Source: Paraburkholderia polaris (GTDB lineage: Bacteria; Pseudomonadota; Gammaproteobacteria; Burkholderiales; Burkholderiaceae). Taken from it: a stretch of DNA of 64,000 bases. Positions 47,165 to 55,785 of this stretch are shown in pieces. The notes beneath the pieces are model-generated. The model was not told the DNA's origin. It searched no databases and saw nothing but the letters and a program-made list of their open reading frames with translations. The DNA lies in the NCBI RefSeq assembly GCF_012927345.1, contig NZ_JABBGJ010000002.1, positions 186,001-250,000 of the forward strand. The letters are read 5' to 3'. Within the stretch, counting starts at the first letter, position 1. Each line of letters starts with the position of its first letter. A program made the position numbers and the translations under genes.

Positions 47165-48523
47165 ATGATAGCCACTCCACATAGACCGCCGGTGCGAATC
47201 GGCGCGGGCGCAGGGTATTCCGGCGACCGTATCGAACCCGCGGTCGAACTGGCGGAACACGGCGCGCTCGATTACCTCGTGTTTGAATGCCTGGCCGAAC
47301 GGACCATTGCGATTGCGCAGCAGGCGCGCAGCAAAGACCCTGATCTCGGCTACGATCCGCTGCTCGAAACGCGCATGAAGGCGGTTCTCCCCGCTGCGAT
47401 TCGCAACGGCGTGCGGATCATTTCGAACATGGGCGCGGCCAATCCACTCGCGGCGGCGCGTAAGACGGCTGAGATCGCGCGCTCGCTCGGTCTCGGCGAC
47501 CTGAAGATTGCCGCCGTCACCGGCGACGATGTGCTCGACGTCGTGCGGCAGGGTAATTTCCATTTCGAGGAATCCGGGGACAGCGTCGCTTCGTACAAGG
47601 ACCGCCTCGTGTCCGCGAATGCCTATCTCGGCGCGGCGGCAATTGTCGAGGCGCTTGCGGCCGGCGCGCAAATCGTGCTGACCGGACGTGTCGCCGATCC
47701 GTCGTTGTTCGTCGCGCCGCTCATCCACGAATTCGGCTGGCAGATGGACGACTGGCAGACGCTCGGCCAGGCGACCGTGATCGGCCACCTGCTCGAATGC
47801 GCGGGACAAATCACCGGCGGCTATTTTGCAGATCCGGGTTTCAAGGACGTTCCCAACCTCGCGAGGCTCGGCTTTCCCATCGCCGAAGTGGCGCCGGACG
47901 GTTCGGTGGTCATCACCAAGCTCGCGCAGGCCGGCGGACGGGTGACCGAGGCAACCTGCAAAGAGCAACTGCTGTATGAGATTCACGATCCGCAGCGCTA
48001 TCTGCAGCCGGACGTGGTCGCCGATTTCACCCAGGTGCGTGTCGCGCAGGAAGCGCCGGATCGCATTCGCGTGAGCGGCGGGCGCGGCACGCCGCGTACC
48101 GGCACGTTGAAGGTATCGGTCGCTTACTTCGATGGCTGTATCGGCGAAGGGCAGATCTCATACGGCGGTCCCGGCGCGCTGGCACGTGCCCGGCTGGCGC
48201 TCGATATCGTGCGGGAAAGGCTTGCCCTGACCGGAGTTGAAACGCGTGAATTGCGCTTCGATCTCATCGGCGTGAATGCGTTGCATGGCGAAACGGTGGC
48301 TGCCGGTTACGCCGAGCCTTATGAAGTGCGCGCGCGGGTCGCGGGGCGCACCGAATCGCTGGCGCAAGCAGTGCGGATCGGCAACGAGGTGGAGACGCTT
48401 TACACGAACGGCCCGGCGGGCGGTGGCGGTGTGACGAAGTCAGCGCGCGAAGTCGTTGCGGTGCAATCGGTGTTGCTGCCGCGTGAGCATGCCAAACCGA
48501 CATTCTCGCTGGTGGAGGCGTGA
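47165..48523 (+). CDS. AtuA-family (DUF1446) protein, large subunit
   Basis: 452 residues. Opens with VRIGAGAGYSGDRIEPAVELAEHGALDYLVFECLAE and continues with ISNMGAANPLAAARKTAEIAR, LTGRVADPSLFVAPLIHEFGW and GPGALARARLALDIVRERL, all typical of the AtuA/DUF1446 family. AtuA is genetically required for acyclic terpene use in Pseudomonas, but its reaction is not established. Here the large part is separate from the small C-terminal domain in the next gene (1 bp gap). With a CitMHS carrier and LysR regulator it probably handles an imported carboxylate. Confidence 0.85.
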   Translation: MIATPHRPPVRIGAGAGYSGDRIEPAVELAEHGALDYLVFECLAERTIAIAQQARSKDPDLGYDPLLETRMKAVLPAAIRNGVRIISNMGAANPLAAARKTAEIARSLGLGDLKIAAVTGDDVLDVVRQGNFHFEESGDSVASYKDRLVSANAYLGAAAIVEALAAGAQIVLTGRVADPSLFVAPLIHEFGWQMDDWQTLGQATVIGHLLECAGQITGGYFADPGFKDVPNLARLGFPIAEVAPDGSVVITKLAQAGGRVTEATCKEQLLYEIHDPQRYLQPDVVADFTQVRVAQEAPDRIRVSGGRGTPRTGTLKVSVAYFDGCIGEGQISYGGPGALARARLALDIVRERLALTGVETRELRFDLIGVNALHGETVAAGYAEPYEVRARVAGRTESLAQAVRIGNEVETLYTNGPAGGGGVTKSAREVVAVQSVLLPREHAKPTFSLVEA

Positions 48524-48524
48524 C

Positions 48525-48839
48525 ATGAAACTACGTGAGCTTGCTCATTCGCGGACTGGCGACAAGGGCAATACGCTGAATATCTCCGTCATCTGTTATG
48601 ACGCGAAGCACTACGAGCATCTGCAAGCGGTGTTGACACCGGAGCGGGTCAAGGCGCACTTGGGCGACGTGGTGCGCGGTGACGTCGTGCGTTATGAATT
48701 GCCCGGTATTGCCGCGTTCAACTTCGTACTCGGTCAGGCGCTCGGCGGAGGCGTGACGCGCTCGCTTGCACTCGACGCACACGGCAAATCGTTGAGCTCG
48801 GCTTTGATGGGGCTGGATGTGGAAGAACCCGCTTCGTAG
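48525..48839 (+). CDS. AtuA-related small subunit
   Basis: 104 residues from ATG 48525, preceded by GGTGGAGG; the open frame reaches back 23 codons but these overlap the large-subunit gene. MKLRELAHSRTGDKGNTLNISVICYD and YELPGIAAFNFVLGQALGGGVTRSLALDAHGKSLSSALM are the usual AtuA C-terminal domain, which is fused to the large part in Pseudomonas AtuA and split here. It presumably forms a complex with the preceding product. Confidence 0.85.
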   Translation: MKLRELAHSRTGDKGNTLNISVICYDAKHYEHLQAVLTPERVKAHLGDVVRGDVVRYELPGIAAFNFVLGQALGGGVTRSLALDAHGKSLSSALMGLDVEEPAS

Positions 48840-48965
48840 GTCTGCTTCGAGCCGGAGCAACGCGGATCGCCGGCGGGCGTGCAGGGAAACGTTGCGTTGA
48901 AGTGAGCCGGTGGGCTGCCGCACGGTGCGAGGCGAGCGCTTCGCGTCGTACGTTGGCGCTATCTG

Positions 48966-49676
48966 TCAGCCATCCGCCTTGCTCAACTCGTGCGCGCGCC
49001 GAAGTCGCTCGCGGCTGTTGCTCAGATGCATGCGCATCGCGGCGCGCGCATCATCTGCGTCCTGACGTTCGATTGCCCGATAAATCATCTGATGCTCGCT
49101 GAGCACGTTGCGCAAGTGTTCGATATGGTCGAGCTCGGCGATCTCGGCGGTGCCGAGCCGCGTGCGCGGGCTCACCGCGCGGCCGAGTTGACTGAGCACA
49201 TCGAAGAAGTAACGATTGCCGCTCGCGCGCGCGATCTGCAGATGAAACTCGATGTCGTGCGCCACGGTGTCGGTACTGCCCCGCTCGAGTTCGGATTCGA
49301 AACGCTCCAGCGCGCCACGAATCTGCTTGAGATTCTGCTCGGTGCGTCGTGCCGCTGCGAGCGCGGCTGAGGCTGCCTCTACGTCGATGCGGAATTCGAT
49401 GATCGCCATCACGTCCAGCATGCTGGAGAGGTCGGCGGCGGGCAGTTGCACCGGCTTTTCCGCGACCGGCGCCAACACGAACGTGCCGATGCCATGGCGC
49501 GTCTCGACTACTTTAGCCGCCTGCAGGCGCGAGATCGCTTCGCGAACCACGGAGCGGCTCACCGAGAGCTGCTTCATCATCGCGACTTCCGTAGGGATGC
49601 GGTCGCCCGGCCTCAGGGCGCCGCGGCGGATTTCATCGGAAAGGGTGGCGACCACCTTCTCAGTTAGGCTGCTCAT
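48966..49676 (-). CDS. FadR-type (GntR, FCD) regulator of glucarate catabolism
   Basis: 236 residues: N-terminal winged helix (IRRGALRPGDRIPTEVAMMKQLSVSRSVVREAISRLQAAKVVETRHGIGTFV) and an all-helical FCD effector domain (IIEFRIDVEAASAALAAARR, FHLQIARASGNRYFFDVLSQLG) with metal-binding histidines. Divergent from a glucarate-type transporter/gudD/kdgD operon, so it is the likely sugar-acid-responsive repressor. Two similar short palindromes in the intergenic region lie near each promoter. Confidence 0.9.
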   Translation of the reverse strand: MSSLTEKVVATLSDEIRRGALRPGDRIPTEVAMMKQLSVSRSVVREAISRLQAAKVVETRHGIGTFVLAPVAEKPVQLPAADLSSMLDVMAIIEFRIDVEAASAALAAARRTEQNLKQIRGALERFESELERGSTDTVAHDIEFHLQIARASGNRYFFDVLSQLGRAVSPRTRLGTAEIAELDHIEHLRNVLSEHQMIYRAIERQDADDARAAMRMHLSNSRERLRRAHELSKADG

Positions 49677-49728
49677 TTCTGCGGCTTATTGACTAATCGG
49701 CTGGAAATACACGTTGTGTGTGCGAGTG

Positions 49729-49742
49729 ACGTCGTTTGACGT
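49729..49742. promoter_or_regulatory. Putative FCD-regulator site near its own gene
   Basis: ACGTC-gttt-GACGT inverted repeat about 55 bp upstream of the regulator. It shares the core GTCGT-N2-GAC with the second site at 49998. Confidence 0.5.
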
Positions 49743-49997
49743 CTGGACATAGCCATCATAGCTTCAGTCCGAATGATAACGATTTGAATCTCGCGCTCCC
49801 GGTGCGGGCTGGGATGACACGTTGACCGTTATAGTCGGTGCAGCCAGAGACTCCAGTTTTCATGTTGTCGGACGTCTTATGTTTGCATGCTGCTTTTAGT
49901 GGCGAGATGCTATCTTGGCGGTTGTTCCCCAGTATATAAGGCTCGAATAGCAGGGTAAACACCTTATTGGAAGTAATGAATAGAAGGGGGTAGACTG

Positions 49998-50008
49998 TCG
50001 TCAGACAA
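49998..50008. promoter_or_regulatory. Putative FCD-regulator site near the transporter gene
   Basis: TCGTCAGACAA fits the FadR-subfamily pattern T-N-G-T-N3-A-C-N-A and sits in a slightly longer inverted repeat TGTC-gtca-GACA, about 95 bp upstream of the transporter start. The core matches the site at 49729. Confidence 0.5.
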
Positions 50009-50103
50009 CGTATCACGCGTTTTAGGACGAGATCACCCGTCTGCTCGAATGCGCCGCGTTGCATTCGATCCGGCCGCCCGAGTGGCCGAAACTGGAGACA
50101 ACC

Positions 50104-51435
50104 TTGACATCTGCTCTCACCACGGCGACCGACCCGCTCGAATCCGCCGTCTCAAAGGTCAAGCGGCATGTGCTGCCGCTATTTCTGGTCATGTTCGTCG
50201 CGAACTACATCGACCGCGTGAACATCGGTTTCGTCAATTCCCACATGCAGACGGACCTTGGCATCGGCGCTGCCGCATACGGGCTGGGGAGCGGTTTGTT
50301 CTTCATCGGCTATGCGCTGTTCGAAGTGCCGTCGAATGTGTTGATGCAGAAGTACGGTGCGCGCGCGTGGCTGACCCGCATCATGGGTACCTGGGGGCTG
50401 GTCGCGGCGGCCATGGCGTTCGTCTGGAACGACACTTCGTTCTATGTGCTGCGCTTCCTGCTCGGTGTCGCCGAGGCCGGTTTCTTCCCGGGCGTGGTGT
50501 TTTACTTCACCCAATGGCTGCCGCAGAAAGAACGCGGCAAGGCCGTGGCGGTGTTTCTCGCCGGCTCCGCGCTGGCGTCGGTGCTGTCCGGCCCGATCAC
50601 GGGCAGCCTGCTGTCCATTCGCGGATTCGGCCTGCATGGCTGGCAATGGATGTTCCTGGTCGAAGGCGGCTTTTCGATCGTGCTGTGCGGTGTCAGCTGG
50701 ATGCTGCTGAAGTCGCGCATTCGCGATGCCTCGTGGTTGACTGCTGAAGAGCGGACTATCCTCGAAACGTCGATCGCGGCGGAGCAGGCCGAGCGCGAGG
50801 CGCATGGCGGCGCGCATCTGCCGGCCATGAAGCTGCTGAAGGATCCGCAGATTCTGCTGTTCTGCTTCCTCTATTTCGCGATTCAACTGACCATTTACGC
50901 GGCCACCTTCTGGCTGCCGACGATCATCCGCAAGATGGGTGGACTCTCCGACTTTGAAGTCGGCATGCTCAATGCGATCCCGTGGCTCATCGCCATGTTC
51001 GCGATGTACTGCTTCGCGGTGCTGTCGGCGAAATGGCGTTTCCAGCAGGCGTGGCTGGCTGTGGCGCTCGTGATTGCGGCATGTGGGCTGTTCGCCTCGA
51101 CCTCGGGCAATCCGGTGCTGTCGTTCGTCGCGATCTGCTTCTCGGCGATTGGCTTCAAGGCTGCGGCTTCGCTCTTCTGGCCGATCCCGCAGGGCTATCT
51201 GGATGCACGTGTGGCTGCTGCGGTGATTGCGCTGATCAATTCGGTGGGCAACCTCGGCGGATTCTTCGCCCCGGCCGCGTTCGGTTATCTGCAGCAACAC
51301 ACCGGCTCGATCACCGGCGGCCTGTACGCCTTGGGCGTGGCTTCGCTGATCGCGGCAGCGGCCGGCTTCCTGACTCGCAATCGTCGCGTGAACCGCGACG
51401 CGCTGCCGGAGTCGCTCCATAGCAAAGCTCACTAA
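50104..51435 (+). CDS. MFS sugar-acid transporter (glucarate/galactarate type)
   Basis: 443 residues from TTG 50104, which has GGAGA at proper spacing; the alternative TTG at 50059 lacks one. Anion:cation symporter family features: MFVANYIDRVNIGFVNSHMQ, GYALFEVPSNVLMQKYGARAWLTRIM, RFLLGVAEAGFFPGVVFYFTQWLP. Directly upstream of glucarate dehydratase and KDG dehydratase genes, so glucarate and/or galactarate uptake is the likely job. Confidence 0.88.
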   Translation: MTSALTTATDPLESAVSKVKRHVLPLFLVMFVANYIDRVNIGFVNSHMQTDLGIGAAAYGLGSGLFFIGYALFEVPSNVLMQKYGARAWLTRIMGTWGLVAAAMAFVWNDTSFYVLRFLLGVAEAGFFPGVVFYFTQWLPQKERGKAVAVFLAGSALASVLSGPITGSLLSIRGFGLHGWQWMFLVEGGFSIVLCGVSWMLLKSRIRDASWLTAEERTILETSIAAEQAEREAHGGAHLPAMKLLKDPQILLFCFLYFAIQLTIYAATFWLPTIIRKMGGLSDFEVGMLNAIPWLIAMFAMYCFAVLSAKWRFQQAWLAVALVIAACGLFASTSGNPVLSFVAICFSAIGFKAAASLFWPIPQGYLDARVAAAVIALINSVGNLGGFFAPAAFGYLQQHTGSITGGLYALGVASLIAAAAGFLTRNRRVNRDALPESLHSKAH

Positions 51436-51559
51436 CTGCCGAAACCGTCCATCTTGAATCACGCACTTCCCGATTTCTGTCCGGTGCTGGTGTCGAATGC
51501 GATCACGCAACGCCATGATTCCCGCCAGTCGGCTTACTAACTCACCTGGTCCCAATCTC

Positions 51560-52909
51560 ATGTCCACGAACTCATCCCAATCGAACGCTACGCCGATCGT
51601 GACCGAGCTGCGCGTTGTGCCCGTCGCCGGCCGTGACAGCATGCTGATGAATCTGAGCGGCGCGCACGGCCCGTTCTTCACGCGCAACATCGTCATCCTG
51701 CGCGATAGCGCCGGCCATACCGGCGTCGGCGAAGTGCCGGGCGGCGAGAGCATCCGCAAGACCATCGACGACGCACGTCCGCTGGTTGTCGGTCAGTCGA
51801 TCGGTAATCTTCAAGCTATCCTGAACAAAGCGCGTACGCAGTTCGCCGACCGGGACGCCGGTGGCCGCGGTCTGCAAACATTCGATCTGCGCACCACCAT
51901 TCACGCGGTGACCGCGCTCGAAGCCGCGTTGCTCGATCTGCTCGGTCAACATCTTGGCGTGCCTGTCGCGGCACTGCTCGGCGAAGGCCAGCAGCGCGAC
52001 GAAGTGGAAATGCTCGGCTATCTGTTCTATATCGGCGACCGCAAGAAAACCGATCTGGCCTATGCCAGTGGCGCGGAAGGGCGCGACGCTTGGGAGCGTG
52101 TGCGTACCGAAGAAGCGATGACGCCCGAGGCGGTGGTGCGACTTGCCGAGGCCGCGCAAGCGCGCTATGGCTTCAACGATTTCAAGCTAAAGGGCGGCGT
52201 GTTGCCTGGCGACGCTGAAATCGAAGCGGTCACGGCGCTTGCCGAGCGGTTCCCCAACGCCCGCGTCACGCTCGACCCGAATGGCGCATGGTCGCTCGCG
52301 GAAGCGGTGCGCCTGTGCCGCGACAAGCACGACGTGCTGGCTTACGCGGAAGATCCGTGCGGCGCGGAAAACGGCTACTCGGGCCGCGAGGTGATGGCCG
52401 AATTCCGCCGCGCGACCGGTTTGCCGACAGCGACCAACATGATCGCTACCGACTGGCGCCAGATGGGGCACGCGATCCAGTTGCAGTCCGTGGATATTCC
52501 GCTTGCCGATCCGCACTTCTGGACCATGCAGGGCTCGGTGCGCGTGGCGCAGATGTGCAACGAGTGGGGTCTCACCTGGGGCTCGCACTCGAATAATCAC
52601 TTCGACATTTCGCTCGCGATGTTCACGCATGTCGCGGCGGCGGCGCCCGGCAAGATCACGGCGATCGACACACACTGGATCTGGCAGGACGGTCAGCGTC
52701 TGACGCGTGAGCCGCTGCAGATCGTGGGCGGCAAGGTCAAGGTGCCTCAGGCCGCCGGCCTCGGTGTCGAATTGGACATGGACGAGATCGAGAAGGCGCA
52801 CGCGCTGTATCAGCAACATGGCCTCGGCGCACGCGACGACGGCGTGGCCATGCAGTACCTGATTCCGAACTGGACGTTCGATAACAAGCGCCCGTGTCTG
52901 GTGCGCTGA
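51560..52909 (+). CDS. gudD: Glucarate dehydratase
   Basis: Enolase-superfamily dehydratase converting D-glucarate (or L-idarate) to 5-dehydro-4-deoxyglucarate. 449 residues from ATG 51560 (MSTNSSQSN). Catalytic features: KxK general base in [14 protein letters not shown] (about 210), metal ligands in [17 protein letters not shown] and ATNMIATDW, and the catalytic His/Asp-dyad histidine in [10 protein letters not shown] (about 350). [21 protein letters not shown] near residue 60 is the substrate-capping region. Next gene performs the following step. Confidence 0.94.
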   Translation: MSTNSSQSNATPIVTELRVVPVAGRDSMLMNLSGAHGPFFTRNIVILRDSAGHTGVGEVPGGESIRKTIDDARPLVVGQSIGNLQAILNKARTQFADRDAGGRGLQTFDLRTTIHAVTALEAALLDLLGQHLGVPVAALLGEGQQRDEVEMLGYLFYIGDRKKTDLAYASGAEGRDAWERVRTEEAMTPEAVVRLAEAAQARYGFNDFKLKGGVLPGDAEIEAVTALAERFPNARVTLDPNGAWSLAEAVRLCRDKHDVLAYAEDPCGAENGYSGREVMAEFRRATGLPTATNMIATDWRQMGHAIQLQSVDIPLADPHFWTMQGSVRVAQMCNEWGLTWGSHSNNHFDISLAMFTHVAAAAPGKITAIDTHWIWQDGQRLTREPLQIVGGKVKVPQAAGLGVELDMDEIEKAHALYQQHGLGARDDGVAMQYLIPNWTFDNKRPCLVR

Positions 52910-52985
52910 GTCTCCCATGATCCGGGGGCGGTCCGTGTGGCCGCTCGCCTCTCATCCACCATTCGCGTTATCACGCTATCAAGCT

Positions 52986-53903
52986 ATGACCTCACCTCAA
53001 GAACTCAAAGCGATCGTTTCCGAAGGCCTGCTGTCCTTTCCGGTGACCGACTTCGACGAACAAGGCGATTTCCGCGCCGATACCTATGCCGAGCGCCTGG
53101 AATGGCTCGCTCCGTATGGCGCGACCGCGCTATTTGCCGCCGGCGGCACGGGTGAATTTTTCTCGCTGACCAAAAGCGACTACACGAACGTGATTCGCAC
53201 GGCGACGGAGACGTGCAGAGGCAAGGTGCCGATTCTTGCCGGCGCGGGTGGCCCGACGCGCGTGGCAATCGAATACGCACAGGAAGCCGAACGTCTCGGC
53301 GCGAACGGCGTGCTGCTCATGCCGCACTATTTGACCGAGGCATCGCAGGAAGGTATTGCCGCGCACGTCGAGCAGGTATGCACGGCGGTGAAGAACATCG
53401 GCGTGATCGTCTATAACCGCGCGAATTCAAAGCTGAACGCGGACATGCTCGAACGTCTCGCGGACAGTTGCCCGAACCTGATCGGCTTCAAGGACGGGGT
53501 GGGTGAAATCGAGGCGATGGTGACGATTCGCCGGCGTCTCGGCGACCGCTTCTCGTATCTCGGCGGCCTGCCGACCGCTGAAGTCTATGCCGCGGCTTAT
53601 AAGGCGCTGGGCGTGCCGGTGTACTCGTCGGCGGTCTTCAACTTCATCCCGAAGACCGCGATGGATTTCTATCGCGCGATTGCCGCCGATGATCACGCTA
53701 CCGTCGGCAAGCTGATCGACGAATTCTTCCTGCCGTATCTGGCAATCCGGAATCGCCGTGCGGGTTATGCGGTCAGTATCGTGAAGGCCGGCGCGAAGCT
53801 GGTTGGCCACAGCGCAGGTCCGGTGCGTGCGCCGCTGACCGATCTGACCGAAGAAGAGTTGGCGCAACTCGACGTGCTGATCAAGAAGCTCGGCGCGCAA
53901 TAA
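52986..53903 (+). CDS. kdgD: 5-dehydro-4-deoxyglucarate dehydratase (decarboxylating)
   Basis: Class I, DHDPS-like TIM barrel enzyme that dehydrates and decarboxylates the gudD product to 2-oxoglutarate semialdehyde. 305 residues from ATG 52986 ([11 protein letters not shown]), close to the usual 303; an in-frame ATG at 52917 adds non-homologous residues. [29 protein letters not shown], tyrosine in [11 protein letters not shown] and Schiff-base lysine in [14 protein letters not shown] are visible. The 3' end (GCG CAA TAA) is tandemly repeated just after the gene. Confidence 0.94.
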   Translation: MTSPQELKAIVSEGLLSFPVTDFDEQGDFRADTYAERLEWLAPYGATALFAAGGTGEFFSLTKSDYTNVIRTATETCRGKVPILAGAGGPTRVAIEYAQEAERLGANGVLLMPHYLTEASQEGIAAHVEQVCTAVKNIGVIVYNRANSKLNADMLERLADSCPNLIGFKDGVGEIEAMVTIRRRLGDRFSYLGGLPTAEVYAAAYKALGVPVYSSAVFNFIPKTAMDFYRAIAADDHATVGKLIDEFFLPYLAIRNRRAGYAVSIVKAGAKLVGHSAGPVRAPLTDLTEEELAQLDVLIKKLGAQ

Positions 53904-53940
53904 GCGACGCAATAAGCGACGCAATAAGCGACGCAATAAG
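53893..53940 (+). repeat. 12-bp tandem repeat at the kdgD stop codon
   Basis: Three full copies of CGACGCAATAAG plus a preceding near-copy that contains the kdgD stop. Since the unit is 12 bp, TAA recurs in frame at 53901, 53913, 53925 and 53937, giving four successive stop codons. Probably slippage of the gene end; each unit adds Ala-Thr-Gln before the next stop if the first is read through. Confidence 0.9.
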
Positions 53941-53972
53941 CGGCGCAGGCCGTGGCGGCGGTTCTGCCGCGT

Positions 53973-55529
53973 TCAGCTCCGGCGAAACACAACGTGCGAG
54001 ATGCGCTGCACGAGCAGCGCGGCCGCAAGTGCCGCCACCGCCGTCAGCCACACCCCGATATGAATCGACTGCACCAGTGCATCGCGTGCCGTGTCGATCA
54101 GCGCCAGCGTGTTGAGCCCCGACGACTTCATATCCGCAATCAGTTTGAGGCGCGACGCTTCATCGATCAGGATGCGCAGATCGACGAAGCGCGGCTCCCA
54201 TTGCGATATAGCCGGTTCGCCGAGCACGCTCATCGTGCGCGTAACCACATCGCGGTAGTGGTGCTGCACGACGGTTGCCACAATGCTCGTACCCAGCATC
54301 CCGCCCACCATCCGCGTGGACTGCAGCAATGCGGTCGTGATGCCGAAGCGTTCGCGCCCGGCAATCTCCTGGCCGAACACATTCAGATTGTTCAGGATGA
54401 AACCCAGGCCGATGCCGACGGCCCCCATCGGCAATTCGATCCACATGTGCGGCGTCTCCGGATTGGCAAACGCCAACGCGATCGCTGCGAACAGCAGCAG
54501 CGCGAACCCAATCGACAGAATCCGCGTGGGCTTCTTCATGTGAAGGACGATGCGCGTATTCAGCAGGCTGCCGAGCGCGATGCAGGCGGCGATCGGCGTA
54601 GCGAGCAGACCGGCCTGTTGCGGCGACAGTCCGAAGCCGCCTTGCAACAGCAGCGGCGCGAAGAAGATCAGCGAAAACATCACGAAGCCGGACAGGAAGC
54701 CGAGGGTGAACAGCGTGACGAGTTGCGGATCCTTGAACAGGTCGAGCGGAATGATCGGATGCGTGGCGCGTTTCTCGCACACCAGCAACCCGATGGCCCC
54801 AACGATCACGAAGGCGGCCAACGCCAGGTTGCCGGCCGTCAGACCGTCTTTAGGCACGGCTTCGATGAAAGCCTGGAAGCCGCCCAACACGGCGGCGACC
54901 AGCGCGGCGCCGAGCCAGTCGATCTTGACCTCGCCCTCGTGCGGCCGCGCGAAGTTGGGCAGATGCGCCCAGATGAAATAGAGCGCCGCAACGCCGACCG
55001 GCAGGTTGATCAGAAAGGTGGAACGCCAGCCCCAATGCTCGCTCATCCAGCCACCTAGCGACGGACCCGCCGCGGTGCCGATCCCGTACGCGGCTGCCAT
55101 CACCACCTGCCAACGCACCCGTGCGCGCGGATCGGGGAAAAGATCCGGTATCGACGCGAAGGCCGTGCCCACCATCATTCCGCCGCCGACGCCTTGCAAG
55201 CCGCGCGCGATCACGAGGAACAGCATATTGTTCGCGACCCCGCAGAGCACCGACGCCACCGTGAACGTGATGACCGCGGCGATCACGAAACGCTTGCGGC
55301 CGAAATAGTCGCCGAGACGGCCGAACACGGGAACGGTCACCACCGACGCCAACAAGTACGCGCTGGCAATCCATGCGTAGTACTCGAAGCCGTGCAGCTC
55401 GGCGACGATCGAAGGCAGGGCGGTGCTGACGACGGTCTGGTCGAGTGCGACCAGCATGTTGACAAGGCCGATGCCGAGCATGGCTAGCAGGGCGTTTCGG
55501 AAAGGCAGGGCAGTCGCAGTCGGGTTCAC
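53973..55529 (-). CDS. DHA2-family multidrug efflux transporter
   Basis: 518 residues from a GTG at 55529, 14 helices. ALDQTVVSTALPSIVAEL in helix 1, GRLGDYFGRKRFVIAAVITF after helix 2, GLQGVGGGMMVGTAF and AYGIGTAAGPSLGGWM are drug:H+ antiporter motifs of the EmrB/LfrA group. Convergent with kdgD, no membrane-fusion partner next to it and no adjacent regulator, so regulation and substrate are unknown. The ribosome site is not obvious and the start may lie slightly downstream. Confidence 0.9.
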   Translation of the reverse strand: MNPTATALPFRNALLAMLGIGLVNMLVALDQTVVSTALPSIVAELHGFEYYAWIASAYLLASVVTVPVFGRLGDYFGRKRFVIAAVITFTVASVLCGVANNMLFLVIARGLQGVGGGMMVGTAFASIPDLFPDPRARVRWQVVMAAAYGIGTAAGPSLGGWMSEHWGWRSTFLINLPVGVAALYFIWAHLPNFARPHEGEVKIDWLGAALVAAVLGGFQAFIEAVPKDGLTAGNLALAAFVIVGAIGLLVCEKRATHPIIPLDLFKDPQLVTLFTLGFLSGFVMFSLIFFAPLLLQGGFGLSPQQAGLLATPIAACIALGSLLNTRIVLHMKKPTRILSIGFALLLFAAIALAFANPETPHMWIELPMGAVGIGLGFILNNLNVFGQEIAGRERFGITTALLQSTRMVGGMLGTSIVATVVQHHYRDVVTRTMSVLGEPAISQWEPRFVDLRILIDEASRLKLIADMKSSGLNTLALIDTARDALVQSIHIGVWLTAVAALAAALLVQRISHVVFRRS

Positions 55530-55785
55530 GGGTCTGAGCGAGGAGGGCTTTGCAGGGCAGGCGCCGCGCGGCAGGGCGCGGGCCTGGGTCTTGACGCCTA
55601 TTGTGTCCTATAGTTGTCTGACCTCTTGCCCTGAATTATACGGGTTTTCCCTTATATAAGGTTATTTTCGACGGTTTTGGCCGCAAAAAATGCGGTGCAC
55701 GCGGGCCACCGCAGGGTGGTGCAATTCGATATGCGACGTCTGTTGATGGGTTCATTCAGTGTGCAGCCCGTCGTGCCGCCGGCGC

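Noticed and set aside
50179..51765. 528-residue minus-strand ORF
   Set aside because: Lies antisense to the MFS carrier and gudD start; composition is rich in Arg/His/Gln with no domain signature, as usual for antisense frames in GC-rich genes.
53893..53940. CRISPR-like array
   Set aside because: Unit is only 12 bp with no spacers; it is a simple tandem repeat.
53952..55058. 368-residue plus-strand ORF after kdgD
   Set aside because: Antisense to the DHA2 transporter; Arg/Gln/His-rich shadow frame.
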